A stretch of 33,452 nucleotides of DNA from Candidatus Sulfotelmatobacter sp. (GCA_030041415.1 JASHNX010000187.1:1-33452); one strand, 5' to 3'; shown: positions 22,543 through 32,466, numbered from the stretch's first letter. Notes: generated from the sequence alone by a model not told the origin. Numbers and translations are program-made.

Positions 22543-25500
22543 ATGCCGTCCCCTCCGGCCTCTCTTGCATGGGCACACCCACTCGTAGCGGAGTGGTTCG
22601 TCGGCTGTTTCGGCACGCCCACTGAGCCGCAAGAACTGGGCTGGCCGCACATTCTCTCCGGGCGCACCACGCTGATTTCCGCGCCTACCGGATCCGGTAA
22701 GACTCTAGCGGCATTTCTGGCCTGCATTGACCGGCTGGTGCGGAAGGCATTGGCCGGGGAGCTGGCCGACCGAATCGAAGTTCTCTATGTCTCGCCCCTG
22801 AAGGCGCTGGGAAACGATATCCAGAAAAATCTGGAAGTGCCGCTGGGAGAAATTCTCGCCATGGCGGGCGAACGTGGCCTGCTGATGCCGGAGATTCGGA
22901 CCGCGGTTCGCACCGGCGACACGCTCATGCCTGAGCGGCGTGCCATGTTGAAGCGGCCCCCGCACATCCTGGTGACCACACCCGAATCGCTTTACATCCT
23001 GCTGACAGCAGAGAAAAGCCGTGCAATTCTTCGCGATATCGAGACCGTGATCGTGGATGAAATTCACGCCGTCGCCGACGACAAACGGGGCGCGCACCTG
23101 GCTCTATCTCTCGAGCGCCTGGAAGCGCTGACTCACAAAAAGCCGGTGCGAATTGGACTTTCGGCAACGCAGAAACCCATTGAAGAAGTGGCGCATTTTT
23201 TGACTGGTCATTCGGATGCGAATCAGCGTCCTGATCCCGTAATCGTAAACGTTGGCCACAAGCGCGAACTCGATCTCGCGGTCGAGGTTCCACCGATGCC
23301 ACTGGGGCCGGTGGCTTCGAATGAAATGTGGGACGAGGTTTATAACCGCCTCGTGACGCTGGTCGAGCAGCACCGCTCGACCCTGGTTTTTGTGAACACG
23401 CGCCGCATGGCAGAGCGCGTAGCGCACCAACTCGGCGAGCGCATCGGTGAAGAAAATGTTGCCGCGCACCACGGCAGTCTGTCGCGCAAGCTGCGGCTGG
23501 CGGCAGAGAAGAAATTAAAAGAAGGCCAAATACGCGTGCTGGTGGCGACCGCGTCGCTTGAGCTTGGAATCGACATCGGCACCGTCGATCTCGTTGTGCA
23601 GATCAATTCTCCGCGGTCGATCGCGGTTGCTTTGCAGCGCGTCGGGCGATCGGGACACTGGCGCGGGGCAGTTCCCAAGGGAAGATTATTCGCGACTACG
23701 CGCGATGATTTGCTCGAGTGTGCGGCGCTGGTGCGGGCGATCCGGCAGGGAGATCTGGACAGGCTGGTGATTCCTGAATCGCCGCTGGATATATTGGCGC
23801 AACAAGTTGTGGCTTCGTGTGCGGCCGAAGAGTGGGATGAAGATGAAATGTTCGCGCTGGCACGGAGGGCATATCCCTATCGCAATTTGAAACGCGAAGT
23901 TTTCGATTCCATTCTCGAAATGCTCGCGGAAGGAATCGCTGCGCGGCGCGGGCGATATGGTGCATATATTCATCGCGATCGGGTAAATCGAAAGTTGCGA
24001 GCGAGGCGCGGAGCGCGGCTGGCAGCAATCACCAGCGGCGGAGCGATTCCCGACAATTCGCTTTATGCGGTGGTATCCGAGCCGGATGGTTTGACGGTGG
24101 GAACCGTTGACGAAGACTTCGCAGTCGAAAGCATGCGCGGCGACATCATGCTGCTCGGTAATACGTCGTGGATGATTCGCCGCATCGAGACAAACAGCGG
24201 CCGCGTGCTGGTGCAGGATGCGCATGGTGCGCCGCCCAGCGTGCCATTCTGGAATGGCGAAGCGCCGGCGCGGACCGAAGAGCTTTCTGATCATATTGGG
24301 GTTCTGCGGCAAAAAATCAGCGAGATGCTGCCGAACACCTCCCCGGTTGGCTTCTCCGCGACGCAGCCAGAAGTTGCTGCCGCGGTTACGTGGCTGAAAG
24401 AAGAGTGTGGTCTTGATGATTCCGCGGCTGAGCAGTCGATCGAATACATTTTGCAAGGGCGTACAGTGCTCGGTGCCGTCCCGACCCAGACCACGGTGAT
24501 TGCCGAGCGCTTCTTCGATGAGGGCGGGGGCATGCAGTTGGTGATTCACGCCCCGTTTGGCGGACACATCAATAAAGCCTGGGGGTTGGCACTCCGCAAG
24601 CGTTTCTGCGTGGGGTTCAATTTTGAATTGCAGGCTGCGGCCACCGACAACGGCTTAAATATCGCGTTGGCTGAGCAGCACAGTTTCCCCCTCGGGGATG
24701 TTTTCAATTTTCTGAATGCGGCAACCGTGCAGCCGATCCTCGAACAGGCGGCGCTCGATTCTCCGATCTTCGGAACACGCTGGCGCTGGGACGCTAACCG
24801 CGCGCTCGCCCTGCTTCGCTTTCAGCATGGTAAGAAAGTTCCTCCGCAGATTCAGCGCATGCGATCGGATGATTTGCTGGCTTCGGTTTTTCCCGATGCG
24901 GCGGCATGCTTCGAGAATATCGAAGGCGAGCGAAAAATCCCCGATCATCCGCTGGTAGCCGAGGTGATGAAAGACGTACTCACTGAAGCAATGGATGTGG
25001 AGGGCTTGAAATCTGTCTTAAGCGGGTTGGCGTATGGACGCATTCGCTGCATTGCGGTGGATACTCCAGTGCCGTCGCAGTTTTCTCACGAAATTCTCAA
25101 CGCGAATCCGTACGCGTACCTGGACGATGCACCGCTTGAAGAACGCCGTGCGCGCGCCGTGCAAATGCGACGAATGCTACCCGACGCGGTGCTCGAAGAA
25201 GTGGGAGGGCTCGATCCGGCTGCGATTGCGCAGGTGAAACAAGAAGCCTGGCCCGATGTGCGCGACGCTGATGAACTGCATGATGTGCTGCACACGCTAG
25301 TAGCGCTGCCGGAGGCAGCGGTTACAGATCGTCAGTGGGAGTTCTTTTTCGAAAGGTTAGTCGGCGAGAGACGTGCGGGATTGGCGGTTAGTGGTCCGCA
25401 GCGCTACTGGGTTGCGGCGGAGCGAGTCAAAACATTCTCTGCAATTTTTCCCGATGCGCGTTTTGAGTCCGCGTTGAGTGAGGTTGAGACGAACGACTCG

Positions 25501-26940
25501 AGCCGCGACGACGCTTTGTTGACCCTCGCCACTGGATGGATGTCGCACACCGGGCCGACAACGGCCGCAGAGCTGAGCGGAGTTCTGGGACTTTCCGCCG
25601 ATGAGATTACCAGCGCTCTGCTGCGGATGGAAGCAAGCGGAACGATATTGCGAGGGAAATTTATTGGAGCTGCCTCGCGGGCAGGAGTGCCCGCGCCACA
25701 CGAGGCTGTTAAGCTTCGCTCGGCCGAACAGCCGATGGCGGCTGTCCCTACGACAGAACCTGAGATTGAATGGTGCGAGCGGCGTCTGCTGGCGCGCATT
25801 CACCGGCTGACGGTTGCCACGCTACGCAAGCAGATTGAGCCGGTCACTAAGGCGCAGTTTATGGAATGGCTGTTGCAGTGGCAGCATGTGGCGCCGGGAA
25901 CGCAGGTCATCGGCGAGCGCGGCGCGCTGGAAGTTTTGCGGCAACTGCAGGGATTTGAGATTCCCGCGAATGCATGGGAGCGGCAGGTGCTGGCGCGGCG
26001 GGTTTCCGATTATGATCCGAAATGGCTCGATCAGCTTTGTCTGATGGGGACGGTTGGATGGGGAAGGTTGTCGCCGCATCCGGCTACGCTCGATTCGACT
26101 CAGCCGAGAAATGGCGATGAATCACCTTCGCCCGCGAGACAGCGGCGCGTGATTCCGACCAGTGTGGCTCCGATCACATTTTTTGTTCGCGAAGATGCGG
26201 ACTGGATGATGCCACGGCATCCCGCGGCTGAAGGTTCGGAAGGAAACGGCCTCAGCCACGGTGCACAACTCGTGCTTGATTTTCTTCGGCAGCGGGGGGC
26301 GTCGTTTTTTGCCGATATTGTACGTGCCACGGGCAAGCTGAAAGCGGAGATTGAAACTGCGCTATGGGAGCTGGTCGCGGCTGGTCTGGTCACAGCCGAT
26401 GGATTCGACAATCTGCGATCGCTGATCGATCCCAAGCGGCGTGCGGGGCAGGGAAGCGGACGCATTGCGCGTCCCCGGCACAGCGCGGGGCGTTGGGCAT
26501 TGCTGCACACGGAAGAAGCCGTGGAACGTTCACGCGCAGTCGAGGCTGCCTGCTGGATGCTGCTACGGCGCTACGGAATTGTGATTCGTGATGTGCTGGC
26601 TCGCGAATCGAATCTGCCGCCGTGGCGCGAATTGCTCATTGCATTTCGCAGGCTGGAAGACCGCGGCGAGATTCGTGGAGGCCGCTTCGTCGATGGATTC
26701 GTGGGCGAGCAGTTTGCCCTCCCGGTGGCCGTGGAATCGGTGCGGGCGATGCGCAAGCTCGATCCGGCGCCGGGGGCGGTTACTCTGTCGGCTGCGGACC
26801 CGTTGAACTTGGTGGGAATTTTAGTTCCGGGTGAACGAGTTCCGGCGATCTCAGGAAATAGCGTGACCTACAGGGATGGGGTGGCGGTGGCAACGCCTGT
26901 CGTCTCTGCGGCTGTTGCTCCCGAAGTAGCGGCTGGCTAG
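22543..26940 (+). CDS. lhr: Lhr-type DEAD/DEAH-box superfamily 2 helicase
   Basis: A 1465-residue helicase of the large helicase-related (Lhr) family; known members are ATP-dependent 3'-to-5' helicases implicated in DNA repair. The first RecA domain carries the Walker A motif SAPTGSGKT (46-54), motif Ia SPLKALG, motif Ib TTPESL, DEIH at 172-175 and SAT at 207-209. The second carries VNTRR, ATASLELGIDIG and the arginine-finger motif QRVGRSGH. The Lhr-core winged-helix/beta-barrel region follows. The rest, to about 1465, is the Lhr C-terminal extension; length is close to E. coli Lhr. An ATG at 22504 is in frame but lies before the promoter's -35 box; MPSPPASLAW at 22543 fits the predicted transcript start. 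No clear plus-strand terminator follows. Confidence 0.95.
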   Translation: MPSPPASLAWAHPLVAEWFVGCFGTPTEPQELGWPHILSGRTTLISAPTGSGKTLAAFLACIDRLVRKALAGELADRIEVLYVSPLKALGNDIQKNLEVPLGEILAMAGERGLLMPEIRTAVRTGDTLMPERRAMLKRPPHILVTTPESLYILLTAEKSRAILRDIETVIVDEIHAVADDKRGAHLALSLERLEALTHKKPVRIGLSATQKPIEEVAHFLTGHSDANQRPDPVIVNVGHKRELDLAVEVPPMPLGPVASNEMWDEVYNRLVTLVEQHRSTLVFVNTRRMAERVAHQLGERIGEENVAAHHGSLSRKLRLAAEKKLKEGQIRVLVATASLELGIDIGTVDLVVQINSPRSIAVALQRVGRSGHWRGAVPKGRLFATTRDDLLECAALVRAIRQGDLDRLVIPESPLDILAQQVVASCAAEEWDEDEMFALARRAYPYRNLKREVFDSILEMLAEGIAARRGRYGAYIHRDRVNRKLRARRGARLAAITSGGAIPDNSLYAVVSEPDGLTVGTVDEDFAVESMRGDIMLLGNTSWMIRRIETNSGRVLVQDAHGAPPSVPFWNGEAPARTEELSDHIGVLRQKISEMLPNTSPVGFSATQPEVAAAVTWLKEECGLDDSAAEQSIEYILQGRTVLGAVPTQTTVIAERFFDEGGGMQLVIHAPFGGHINKAWGLALRKRFCVGFNFELQAAATDNGLNIALAEQHSFPLGDVFNFLNAATVQPILEQAALDSPIFGTRWRWDANRALALLRFQHGKKVPPQIQRMRSDDLLASVFPDAAACFENIEGERKIPDHPLVAEVMKDVLTEAMDVEGLKSVLSGLAYGRIRCIAVDTPVPSQFSHEILNANPYAYLDDAPLEERRARAVQMRRMLPDAVLEEVGGLDPAAIAQVKQEAWPDVRDADELHDVLHTLVALPEAAVTDRQWEFFFERLVGERRAGLAVSGPQRYWVAAERVKTFSAIFPDARFESALSEVETNDSSRDDALLTLATGWMSHTGPTTAAELSGVLGLSADEITSALLRMEASGTILRGKFIGAASRAGVPAPHEAVKLRSAEQPMAAVPTTEPEIEWCERRLLARIHRLTVATLRKQIEPVTKAQFMEWLLQWQHVAPGTQVIGERGALEVLRQLQGFEIPANAWERQVLARRVSDYDPKWLDQLCLMGTVGWGRLSPHPATLDSTQPRNGDESPSPARQRRVIPTSVAPITFFVREDADWMMPRHPAAEGSEGNGLSHGAQLVLDFLRQRGASFFADIVRATGKLKAEIETALWELVAAGLVTADGFDNLRSLIDPKRRAGQGSGRIARPRHSAGRWALLHTEEAVERSRAVEAACWMLLRRYGIVIRDVLARESNLPPWRELLIAFRRLEDRGEIRGGRFVDGFVGEQFALPVAVESVRAMRKLDPAPGAVTLSAADPLNLVGILVPGERVPAISGNSVTYRDGVAVATPVVSAAVAPEVAAG

Positions 26941-26973
26941 CCAGCTTCATACCCGAGAGAGAAAGGAAAAAAA

Positions 26974-27011
26974 ATCAGGGGCTCGATGAGGGGGCCCTTC
27001 GAGTCCCTGAT
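26974..27011. terminator. Hairpin with T8 tract on the minus strand
   Basis: ATCAGGGGCTCGA (26974-26986) pairs with TCGAGTCCCTGAT (26999-27011) over 13 positions. The position 26981/27004 is a G-U wobble on plus-strand RNA and an A-C mismatch on minus-strand RNA. A run of eight A (26966-26973 region) precedes it on the plus strand, so only minus-strand RNA would have the T-tract of a classical terminator, although both flanking genes are rightward. It may be a weak lhr terminator or mark the end of an unannotated leftward transcript. Confidence 0.5.
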
Positions 27012-27205
27012 TGCGCAAGGCCAGGCAAGAACAGATAACTAAAAGCGCTTCCCCCATCGCTTTTTGCCGAAGGCGTGGCGCATCCGCATTGCTGCACGCT
27101 GTTTGCCATCAGTAAGATTCACGCGAAGGAATGCCAAATCACTATAAATAAAACGGTTTAATAATCGTTCGAGGTACCACTCTTGGTCCGGTGCCGATGA
27201 GAACG

Positions 27206-27240
27206 CTATCCGAACGGATAGCGACTATCTGTTCGGATAT
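27206..27240. promoter_or_regulatory. Tandem palindromic operator-like element
   Basis: CTATCCGAACGGATAG (27206-27221) has perfect 7-bp arms. Three bases later a near copy, CTATCTGTTCGGATAT (27225-27240), repeats it with a 19-base period. In addition TATCCGAAC and GTTCGGATA form a 9-bp inverted repeat across both halves. Two sites about two helical turns apart suggest cooperative binding of a dimer, about 70 bases before the start codon of the FHA/AAA+ regulator. Confidence 0.6.
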
Positions 27241-27308
27241 TGGAACGGAACCAGTTCGGGAATGAATTTCGGCCGAAAGTGTGATAAGAAAGGCCCGACG
27301 GAGGAAGC

Positions 27309-29243
27309 TTGCGCCCTCGACTGCTGGTGCTTTCCGGCCCCCTGAAAGACTCAACCATTCCTCTGTCCGATGCCGAGGTCACGATTGGACGCGAGGCTTC
27401 GAACGCGATCGCGGTTTCCGATCCTTCGGTCTCGAGAAAGCACTGCCATATCGGCGCCCACGACGGCCGATTCCTCGTCCGCGACCTGGAAAGCCGCAAC
27501 GGCACGCTCGTAAACGGGACTCCGGTCGAGGAGCATTGGCTGCAGCACGGAGATACGATCTCTGCGGGAGATTCTTCCTTTCTTTTCTTGCTTGAGGATC
27601 AGGATCTTCCTCCGAGCGTGGGGCTTGTGGAATTTGAGGAATCGAGCCCGACGGCAGAGACCACCATCATTCATCCTAGAGACGTGGTTTACCTGCAACC
27701 GGAAAAATTGTTACGGGAGTTGCCTGCCACTTCGAGCGTGGCGCGCAATCTGAACGTGCTCCTGAAGATCAGCCGCATCGTTCATGCGATCCGCGATCTC
27801 AACGAATTACAAACCCAGTTGCTCGATCTGATTTTTGAGGTTGCTCCCGCCGGCCGGGGCGCGATTCTACTGGCCGATAGCGAAGGCCAAGCTTTCAACT
27901 CGCTGTTTGCCCGCATGCGCCAATCGGCGAAAGCACCGCTCGTCAAAGTGAGCCGGACGGTGGCGCGACAGGTGATGGAGCAAGGAATCGCAGTTCTCGC
28001 CGCGGACGTTCTGGCGAGCGATAACCTGCGGCAGGTCGAGAGCCTCGCCGCACTGGATGTGCGCTCTCTGCTCTGCGTGCCGCTGACGGTATTCCAGCGC
28101 ACGATTGGATGTATCTATCTCGATAACGACGCGGGCGGGGTTCGGTTGAATGAAGAACACCTGCAATTAGTCACGGCCATCGCCGGCATATCGGCGGTCG
28201 CGCTGGATAATTCACGACGCCTTCAGTGGCTGCAGGAGGAGAACGAACGCCTGATCGTGGAGATCACGCAGGATCGCAGCCTGGTGGGGGAAGGCCCGCG
28301 CATGAAGGAGATATACCAGTTCCTCAGGCGGGTTGCGCCGACGGATGGAACGGTTCTGATCGAGGGCGAAAGCGGCACGGGCAAGGAGTTGGCCGCGCGA
28401 GCGATCCATAGAAACAGTCCGCGAGCGAGCAAGCCCTTTATAGCGATCAATTGCGCTGCGATTCCCGAGTCGCTTCTGGAGAGCGACCTGTTCGGCCACG
28501 AGCGCGGCGCGTTTACCGGAGCGGGGTCTCAGAAAAAGGGACGCTTCGAAGTTGCCAACGGAGGAGTGGTTTTTCTCGATGAAATCGGCGAGCTGGCGCC
28601 TACACTGCAAGTGAAATTGCTGCGGGTGCTGCAGGAGCGCGAATTTGAACGTGTCGGGGGAACGCATCCAATCAAAGTCGACATTCGGCTGGTTGCGGCT
28701 ACGAACCGCAACCTCGACCAAGCAGTGCACACCGGGAGATTCCGACAGGACCTGTATTACCGTCTGGCTGTATTGCGGATGACGATGCCGGCGCTGCGCG
28801 ATCGCCGAGAAGACATTCCCATGCTGGTGCGGCACTTTGTGCAGAAACATGCGAAGCGCTGCAAGGTGAAGGTGCGGCCTGTTTCCAGCGCGGCGCTGGC
28901 TTGCCTGGTGAACTACGATTGGCCGGGGAATGTGCGCGAACTGGAAAACGCAATAGAAAGGGCACTGGTGCTTGGATCCTCGGACATGATCCTGCCGGAA
29001 GATTTGCCGGAAACGCTTCTGGAGCGCACACCGCCGGAAATGACGGAGGCGAAGTATCACGTGGCGTTGAAGGAACTGAAAAAGCGACTCATCCTCGACG
29101 CCGTGGAACAGACGCAAGGAAACTACGCCGATGCGGCTCGCATTCTGGGCGTGCATCCCAATTACTTGCATCGTCTGATTCGCAACCTTGATTTGAAGGA
29201 AAGTTTGAGGGAAGTGCTGCGCAACATTCCATCGCCAATCTGA
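27309..29243 (+). CDS. Sigma-54-dependent activator with FHA and GAF sensor domains
   Basis: A 644-residue bacterial enhancer-binding protein. The FHA domain (about 24-95) keeps the phosphothreonine-binding residues: GR (27-28), SRKH (42-45), NGT (64-66). A GAF domain spans about 150-305, then a short coiled linker. The AAA+ domain (about 325-555) has Walker A GESGTGKE (353-360), the sigma-54-contacting GAFTGA (400-405 region, ERGAFTGA) and Walker B VFLDEIGE (421-428). The C-terminal Fis-type helix-turn-helix is [19 protein letters not shown]. Input is therefore probably a phosphorylated partner and/or a small ligand rather than a receiver domain. The start is a TTG (27309-27311) with a strong GGAGGA four bases upstream. 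No neighbouring sigma-54 promoter is recognised, so targets are unknown. Confidence 0.95.
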   Translation: MRPRLLVLSGPLKDSTIPLSDAEVTIGREASNAIAVSDPSVSRKHCHIGAHDGRFLVRDLESRNGTLVNGTPVEEHWLQHGDTISAGDSSFLFLLEDQDLPPSVGLVEFEESSPTAETTIIHPRDVVYLQPEKLLRELPATSSVARNLNVLLKISRIVHAIRDLNELQTQLLDLIFEVAPAGRGAILLADSEGQAFNSLFARMRQSAKAPLVKVSRTVARQVMEQGIAVLAADVLASDNLRQVESLAALDVRSLLCVPLTVFQRTIGCIYLDNDAGGVRLNEEHLQLVTAIAGISAVALDNSRRLQWLQEENERLIVEITQDRSLVGEGPRMKEIYQFLRRVAPTDGTVLIEGESGTGKELAARAIHRNSPRASKPFIAINCAAIPESLLESDLFGHERGAFTGAGSQKKGRFEVANGGVVFLDEIGELAPTLQVKLLRVLQEREFERVGGTHPIKVDIRLVAATNRNLDQAVHTGRFRQDLYYRLAVLRMTMPALRDRREDIPMLVRHFVQKHAKRCKVKVRPVSSAALACLVNYDWPGNVRELENAIERALVLGSSDMILPEDLPETLLERTPPEMTEAKYHVALKELKKRLILDAVEQTQGNYADAARILGVHPNYLHRLIRNLDLKESLREVLRNIPSPI

Positions 29244-29339
29244 ACAGGAATTCCAGATGCGAACGCGTCAGCCGTCCTGTATTTGGAAGCTTGCCTGCGG
29301 TATCGGGCGTTTGTGGTAGCCGAGTTGTTGGACGTTCTT

Positions 29340-30257
29340 CTAAGGCAGCTGCAACTTCAGGAGCTGCGCAGGATCGAGATAGGTTCCCTGCCAGCGTACC
29401 GCAACGTGCAGATGCGGGCCTGTGGCACGTCCGGTTCCTCCGCTCAGCCCGATTTCCTGGCCACGTTTTACCTGATCACCCTCTTTAACGTTGAACTGGG
29501 AAAGATGAAGATACAGCGTGAGTAAGCCCTGCCCATGATCGATCACGACGAAATTGCCTTCGAAGAACAGCAGCCGCGCAAGCAGGACGGTGCCGGCATT
29601 CATCGCTTCGACAGGAGTGCCGGCGGGAACGCGAAAATCCAAGCCCAAGTGTGGGCTTGAAGTCTTTCCGTTGAAAATGCGCTCGGAACCGAACACGTCG
29701 GAGATGGCGGCTTCGGCGGGAGCGTTGAACTGTCCGTCCCATTCCCGGCTTGGACTGACGCGATTGAGATAATCCTTCTTTACCTGCTGACCTTCTTCAA
29801 TTTGTTTCACCTGCTCGGGACTTGGTTCGGTGAACTTGCTCTCGACATCGAGATTGACTTTGATTTTTGGGTAGTTACCGCGGGTCACGATGAAGGTGCG
29901 TGAGAAAGAGATTTTTGTCGCTGCTGTTTTACCGGCGAGTTTTTCGCCGCTTAGTTCGAGAGCATACGAACCGGGGGATGTTTCCAGGCTGACCCCGGCG
30001 AGCGCAAACCAGATTTTTCTCCTTTCACTGAAGGTGAAGGGAAATTCGTGACCGAGCCAGGAACCGTTCAGGGACTGCAAGCGGGAAGGCGCTTTCACCT
30101 CGAATAGTACGGGACTTCCATTGACCAGTTGTTTTGGTTGAGCGTGAACGCTCCATTCAGCGGCGGATGCTTCAGGGGCAGAGATTGCAGAGAGAAAGAA
30201 GCAAAAAATAATGATTGGGAGTCGGTTGGCAGGAACAGGCGATCGCCTAAGTTTCAC
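29340..30257 (-). CDS. Exported M23 (LytM-type) metallopeptidase
   Basis: A 305-residue periplasmic protein. A signal peptide covers about 13-33 (LPIIIFCFFLSAISAPEASAA). An N-terminal beta-rich domain (about 35-135) precedes the M23 domain (about 185-300). Zinc ligands are H203 and D207 (HLGLDF) and H284 in GPHLHVAV, with H251 (YLHLS) and H282 as catalytic histidines. All are present, so the enzyme is expected to be active, cutting peptidoglycan cross-links, rather than a degenerate EnvC/NlpD-like activator. The start is a GTG (30255-30257) with only a weak TTAGG upstream. It converges on the FHA activator gene (96 bases apart) and is divergent from tRNA-His. Confidence 0.93.
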   Translation of the reverse strand: MKLRRSPVPANRLPIIIFCFFLSAISAPEASAAEWSVHAQPKQLVNGSPVLFEVKAPSRLQSLNGSWLGHEFPFTFSERRKIWFALAGVSLETSPGSYALELSGEKLAGKTAATKISFSRTFIVTRGNYPKIKVNLDVESKFTEPSPEQVKQIEEGQQVKKDYLNRVSPSREWDGQFNAPAEAAISDVFGSERIFNGKTSSPHLGLDFRVPAGTPVEAMNAGTVLLARLLFFEGNFVVIDHGQGLLTLYLHLSQFNVKEGDQVKRGQEIGLSGGTGRATGPHLHVAVRWQGTYLDPAQLLKLQLP

Positions 30258-30325
30258 GCGATTTAGCCTAACATCCGCGCGTGTTTGCGTGCTTGCGGGA
30301 TTTCGGGCCTGGGTTGAACTGCAGT

Positions 30326-30334
30326 TGCTATAAT
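30326..30334 (+). promoter_or_regulatory. Extended -10 promoter of tRNA-His
   Basis: TGCTATAAT is a perfect TGnTATAAT extended -10 element. It lies 11 bases before the tRNA 5' end, placing the transcript start a few bases upstream of the mature RNA. No -35 match is needed for this promoter class and none is evident. Confidence 0.65.
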
Positions 30335-30344
30335 CAAGTTCGGC

Positions 30345-30421
30345 GGTGGGAATAGCTCAACTGGCAGAGCACCGGACTGTGGCTCCGACGGTTGCGGGTT
30401 CGATTCCCGTTTCCCACCCCA
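30345..30421 (+). tRNA. tRNA-His (anticodon GTG)
   Basis: A complete cloverleaf. Acceptor arms GTGGGAA (30346-30352) and TTCCCAC are joined by the extra G(-1) at 30345 opposite C73, the identity element of tRNA-His, and CCA is encoded (ending at 30421). The D-arm contains AGCTCAACTGGCAGAGC. The anticodon stem CGGA/TCCG encloses CTGTGGC, giving GTG. The T-arm contains GGGTTCGATTCCC. Confidence 0.96.
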
Positions 30422-30512
30422 GATTTTCCTCCCGCCTTTCACGCGTCGATCTTCTGGTTCTCGCTTGTCCGCGATGCATATGGGTTGTTCAGTCTTGCAC
30501 ACCGCCGATACT

Positions 30513-32444
30513 CTAGGCGCGTTGTGCTCTGGCTTTCGGTTGTGATGAGATCGGCGCGGAACCCGATTCCTGATCTGACAGCCGGTGTTGCCGTAGCACA
30601 TCGTCCCAGAAAGTGCTGTGCGGATCAATCGTTGAGATTCCGAGCTGACCGGCCATGGGAGTGTTTTCCTCTCCCAGCCAAACAACCATGAAGTCTTCTT
30701 GCCTGTTTTGGCGCGCGAGAGTCACCCTGGAACTGCGCTCGATTTTTTTATAGACATCTTTGAGCAGACATCCTTGCGGGCTGATGTTGACGGTCATCGC
30801 TTCCAGCTCAAAGATCTGGCCGTCGGAGTCAGTTGCAATGAGACGGACCGGAATAGCGACACTGACTCGGGAATCGCGGCGGTCGATCCTGAACTGTGCC
30901 ATCAGGCCGCTCAGTTCGGCGGCGATGGCGGCTAGTTCCTGTGCAGCCTTTTCGGAATCCTGTGCCCGGTTCAAGGTGCCGTCGGCCGCTTGGGCGACTC
31001 CGCCGATGTTTTCGGAAATGTCGCGCGCTCCATTGGCGGCTTCGTTGGCGTTACGTGTCATTTCGCTGGTAGTGGCGCTTTGCTCCTCGACTGCCGCCGC
31101 AATTGTGGCCGAGATGTCGTTGATCTGGTCGATGACACTGCTGATCGTTCCGATAGCGCTGACGGCACCTTTGGTATCTCCCTGAATGGCGCTGATTTTA
31201 CGGCTGATGTCCTCGGTGGCTTTGGCTGTCTGTTTGGCTAGTTCTTTGACTTCGTTCGCTACCACGGCGAAGCCTTTGCCGGCTTCTCCGGCGCGAGCGG
31301 CTTCGATCGTAGCATTCAGTGCCAGTAGATTAGTCTGCTGCGCGATGGTGGTGATCGCTTTGACCACAGCACCGATTTCCGCGCTGGAGTGCCCAAGTTT
31401 TGCCACCGTGGAATTGGCCTCTTCCGCGGTGCTTACGGCGGAAGAGGCTACCTTTGCAGCTTCATTTGCATTTATTGCGATGCTCTGGATGGTCGAAGTC
31501 ATTTCGCCAGCGCCGGTCGAGAGGCTTTGCAGATTCTGGCTGACCTGCTGCGTCAAGTTGGAAACTGCCTTGGCTTGCTCGGCGGTTTGACCGGAGTTGC
31601 CGGTGATGTGCTGGCTGGCCTCGAGCAACTGCTGGCTCGCCGAAGCCAGTTTGCGGGTATGAACAGCTACGCCTCGCAGAAGTCCCTGCAATTTATCCAT
31701 GAAGAGGTTGAACAATCGGCCGATTTCGCTTAGCTCGTCTTTGCCCAGGTTCCCGGAAATATCCAGGCGCTTTGTTACGTCCCCATCGCCTTCCGCGATG
31801 TCCTGGATCATGCCTGTCAGGCGCGCGAGCGACTGCGAGATGGCGCGTACCAGGGCCAGGCTGCCCAGGCACATCACAACCAGGGTAGAGATCACGAGAA
31901 GGTAAACGACAAACTGAATGTGGCGGGTGTGGGCGTTGGCTCTTTGCGCCTGATCATCGAGGGCCAGGCTAAGTTTGTCTTGATGTTCGGAAATCGCGCG
32001 CAAGAATTCTTCGAAAGCTGGATTGGCTTTTTCGATCATCAGTTGATGCGATTCGACGTTGTGCGCGTGGGCCACTAAGTCAATGACTCCAGCATCGGCC
32101 TGGGTGAGTTTGTCGAAAGCCGAGGCAATGTCGGAGCCAGTTCCCGCATCCTGCTGAATCTTCTCCCCCGCCTGCTTGATCAGCGAGTCATTCTGATTCA
32201 TCAGATCTTCAATAGCGTCTGGATCGCTCTGCTGAATCATCCTTTGGGTATTGCCTTGAATCTTGACCGCCATATCGAGCAGTTGAAAAGATGCCTGACT
32301 CTGAGCGCGCGAGCGGGAAGCCACCTCACTCGACAGCGACACCGATACGTGGACGAGACAAGACAATCCGAGGACAGCTGCCGCGGTGATGCCGACGGAG
32401 GCGGCGAGAGCCAGGGTCATGCGGCGCGCGATGCTCAGGTTCAT
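30513..32444 (-). CDS. Methyl-accepting chemotaxis protein with C-terminal PilZ domain
   Basis: A 643-residue transmembrane chemoreceptor. TM1 (about 10-34) and TM2 (about 176-198) enclose a helical periplasmic sensor of about 140 residues. A HAMP linker spans about 199-252. A long signalling coiled coil has its hairpin tip at about 365-405, with the highly conserved [21 protein letters not shown] and [15 protein letters not shown] stretches that bind CheA/CheW. Unusually, residues about 521-615 form a PilZ domain with R522-xxx-R526 and N553-x-S-x-x-G558, so c-di-GMP may bind at the receptor's cytoplasmic end. The frame opens 33 codons earlier, but GGAG precedes the ATG at 32442-32444 and TM1 follows directly. 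It lies 22 bases after the exported Cache-like gene. Confidence 0.95.
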   Translation of the reverse strand: MNLSIARRMTLALAASVGITAAAVLGLSCLVHVSVSLSSEVASRSRAQSQASFQLLDMAVKIQGNTQRMIQQSDPDAIEDLMNQNDSLIKQAGEKIQQDAGTGSDIASAFDKLTQADAGVIDLVAHAHNVESHQLMIEKANPAFEEFLRAISEHQDKLSLALDDQAQRANAHTRHIQFVVYLLVISTLVVMCLGSLALVRAISQSLARLTGMIQDIAEGDGDVTKRLDISGNLGKDELSEIGRLFNLFMDKLQGLLRGVAVHTRKLASASQQLLEASQHITGNSGQTAEQAKAVSNLTQQVSQNLQSLSTGAGEMTSTIQSIAINANEAAKVASSAVSTAEEANSTVAKLGHSSAEIGAVVKAITTIAQQTNLLALNATIEAARAGEAGKGFAVVANEVKELAKQTAKATEDISRKISAIQGDTKGAVSAIGTISSVIDQINDISATIAAAVEEQSATTSEMTRNANEAANGARDISENIGGVAQAADGTLNRAQDSEKAAQELAAIAAELSGLMAQFRIDRRDSRVSVAIPVRLIATDSDGQIFELEAMTVNISPQGCLLKDVYKKIERSSRVTLARQNRQEDFMVVWLGEENTPMAGQLGISTIDPHSTFWDDVLRQHRLSDQESGSAPISSQPKARAQRA

Positions 32445-32466
32445 AGCGTGTTCTCCTGCCCGCGGT

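Larger units (their letters stand above)
26941..27308. other. Intergenic region with hairpin and palindromes
   Basis: 368 bases between lhr and the FHA regulator. It contains a 13-14-bp hairpin (26974-27011), A/T-rich DNA at about 27138-27165 with TATAAA-like stretches, and a tandem palindrome (27206-27240). A 27-codon minus-strand frame (27039-27122, very basic) lies between the hairpin and the A/T-rich stretch; it has no ribosome-binding site and I do not call it as a gene. Confidence 0.45.

Noticed and set aside
23686-24567. 293-codon minus-strand frame opposite lhr
   Set aside because: Antisense shadow of the helicase coding sequence without domain features.
27039-27122. 27-codon basic minus-strand frame
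   Set aside because: Too short to support as a gene: GTG start without ribosome-binding site. Kept only as part of the finding about the minus-strand terminator.
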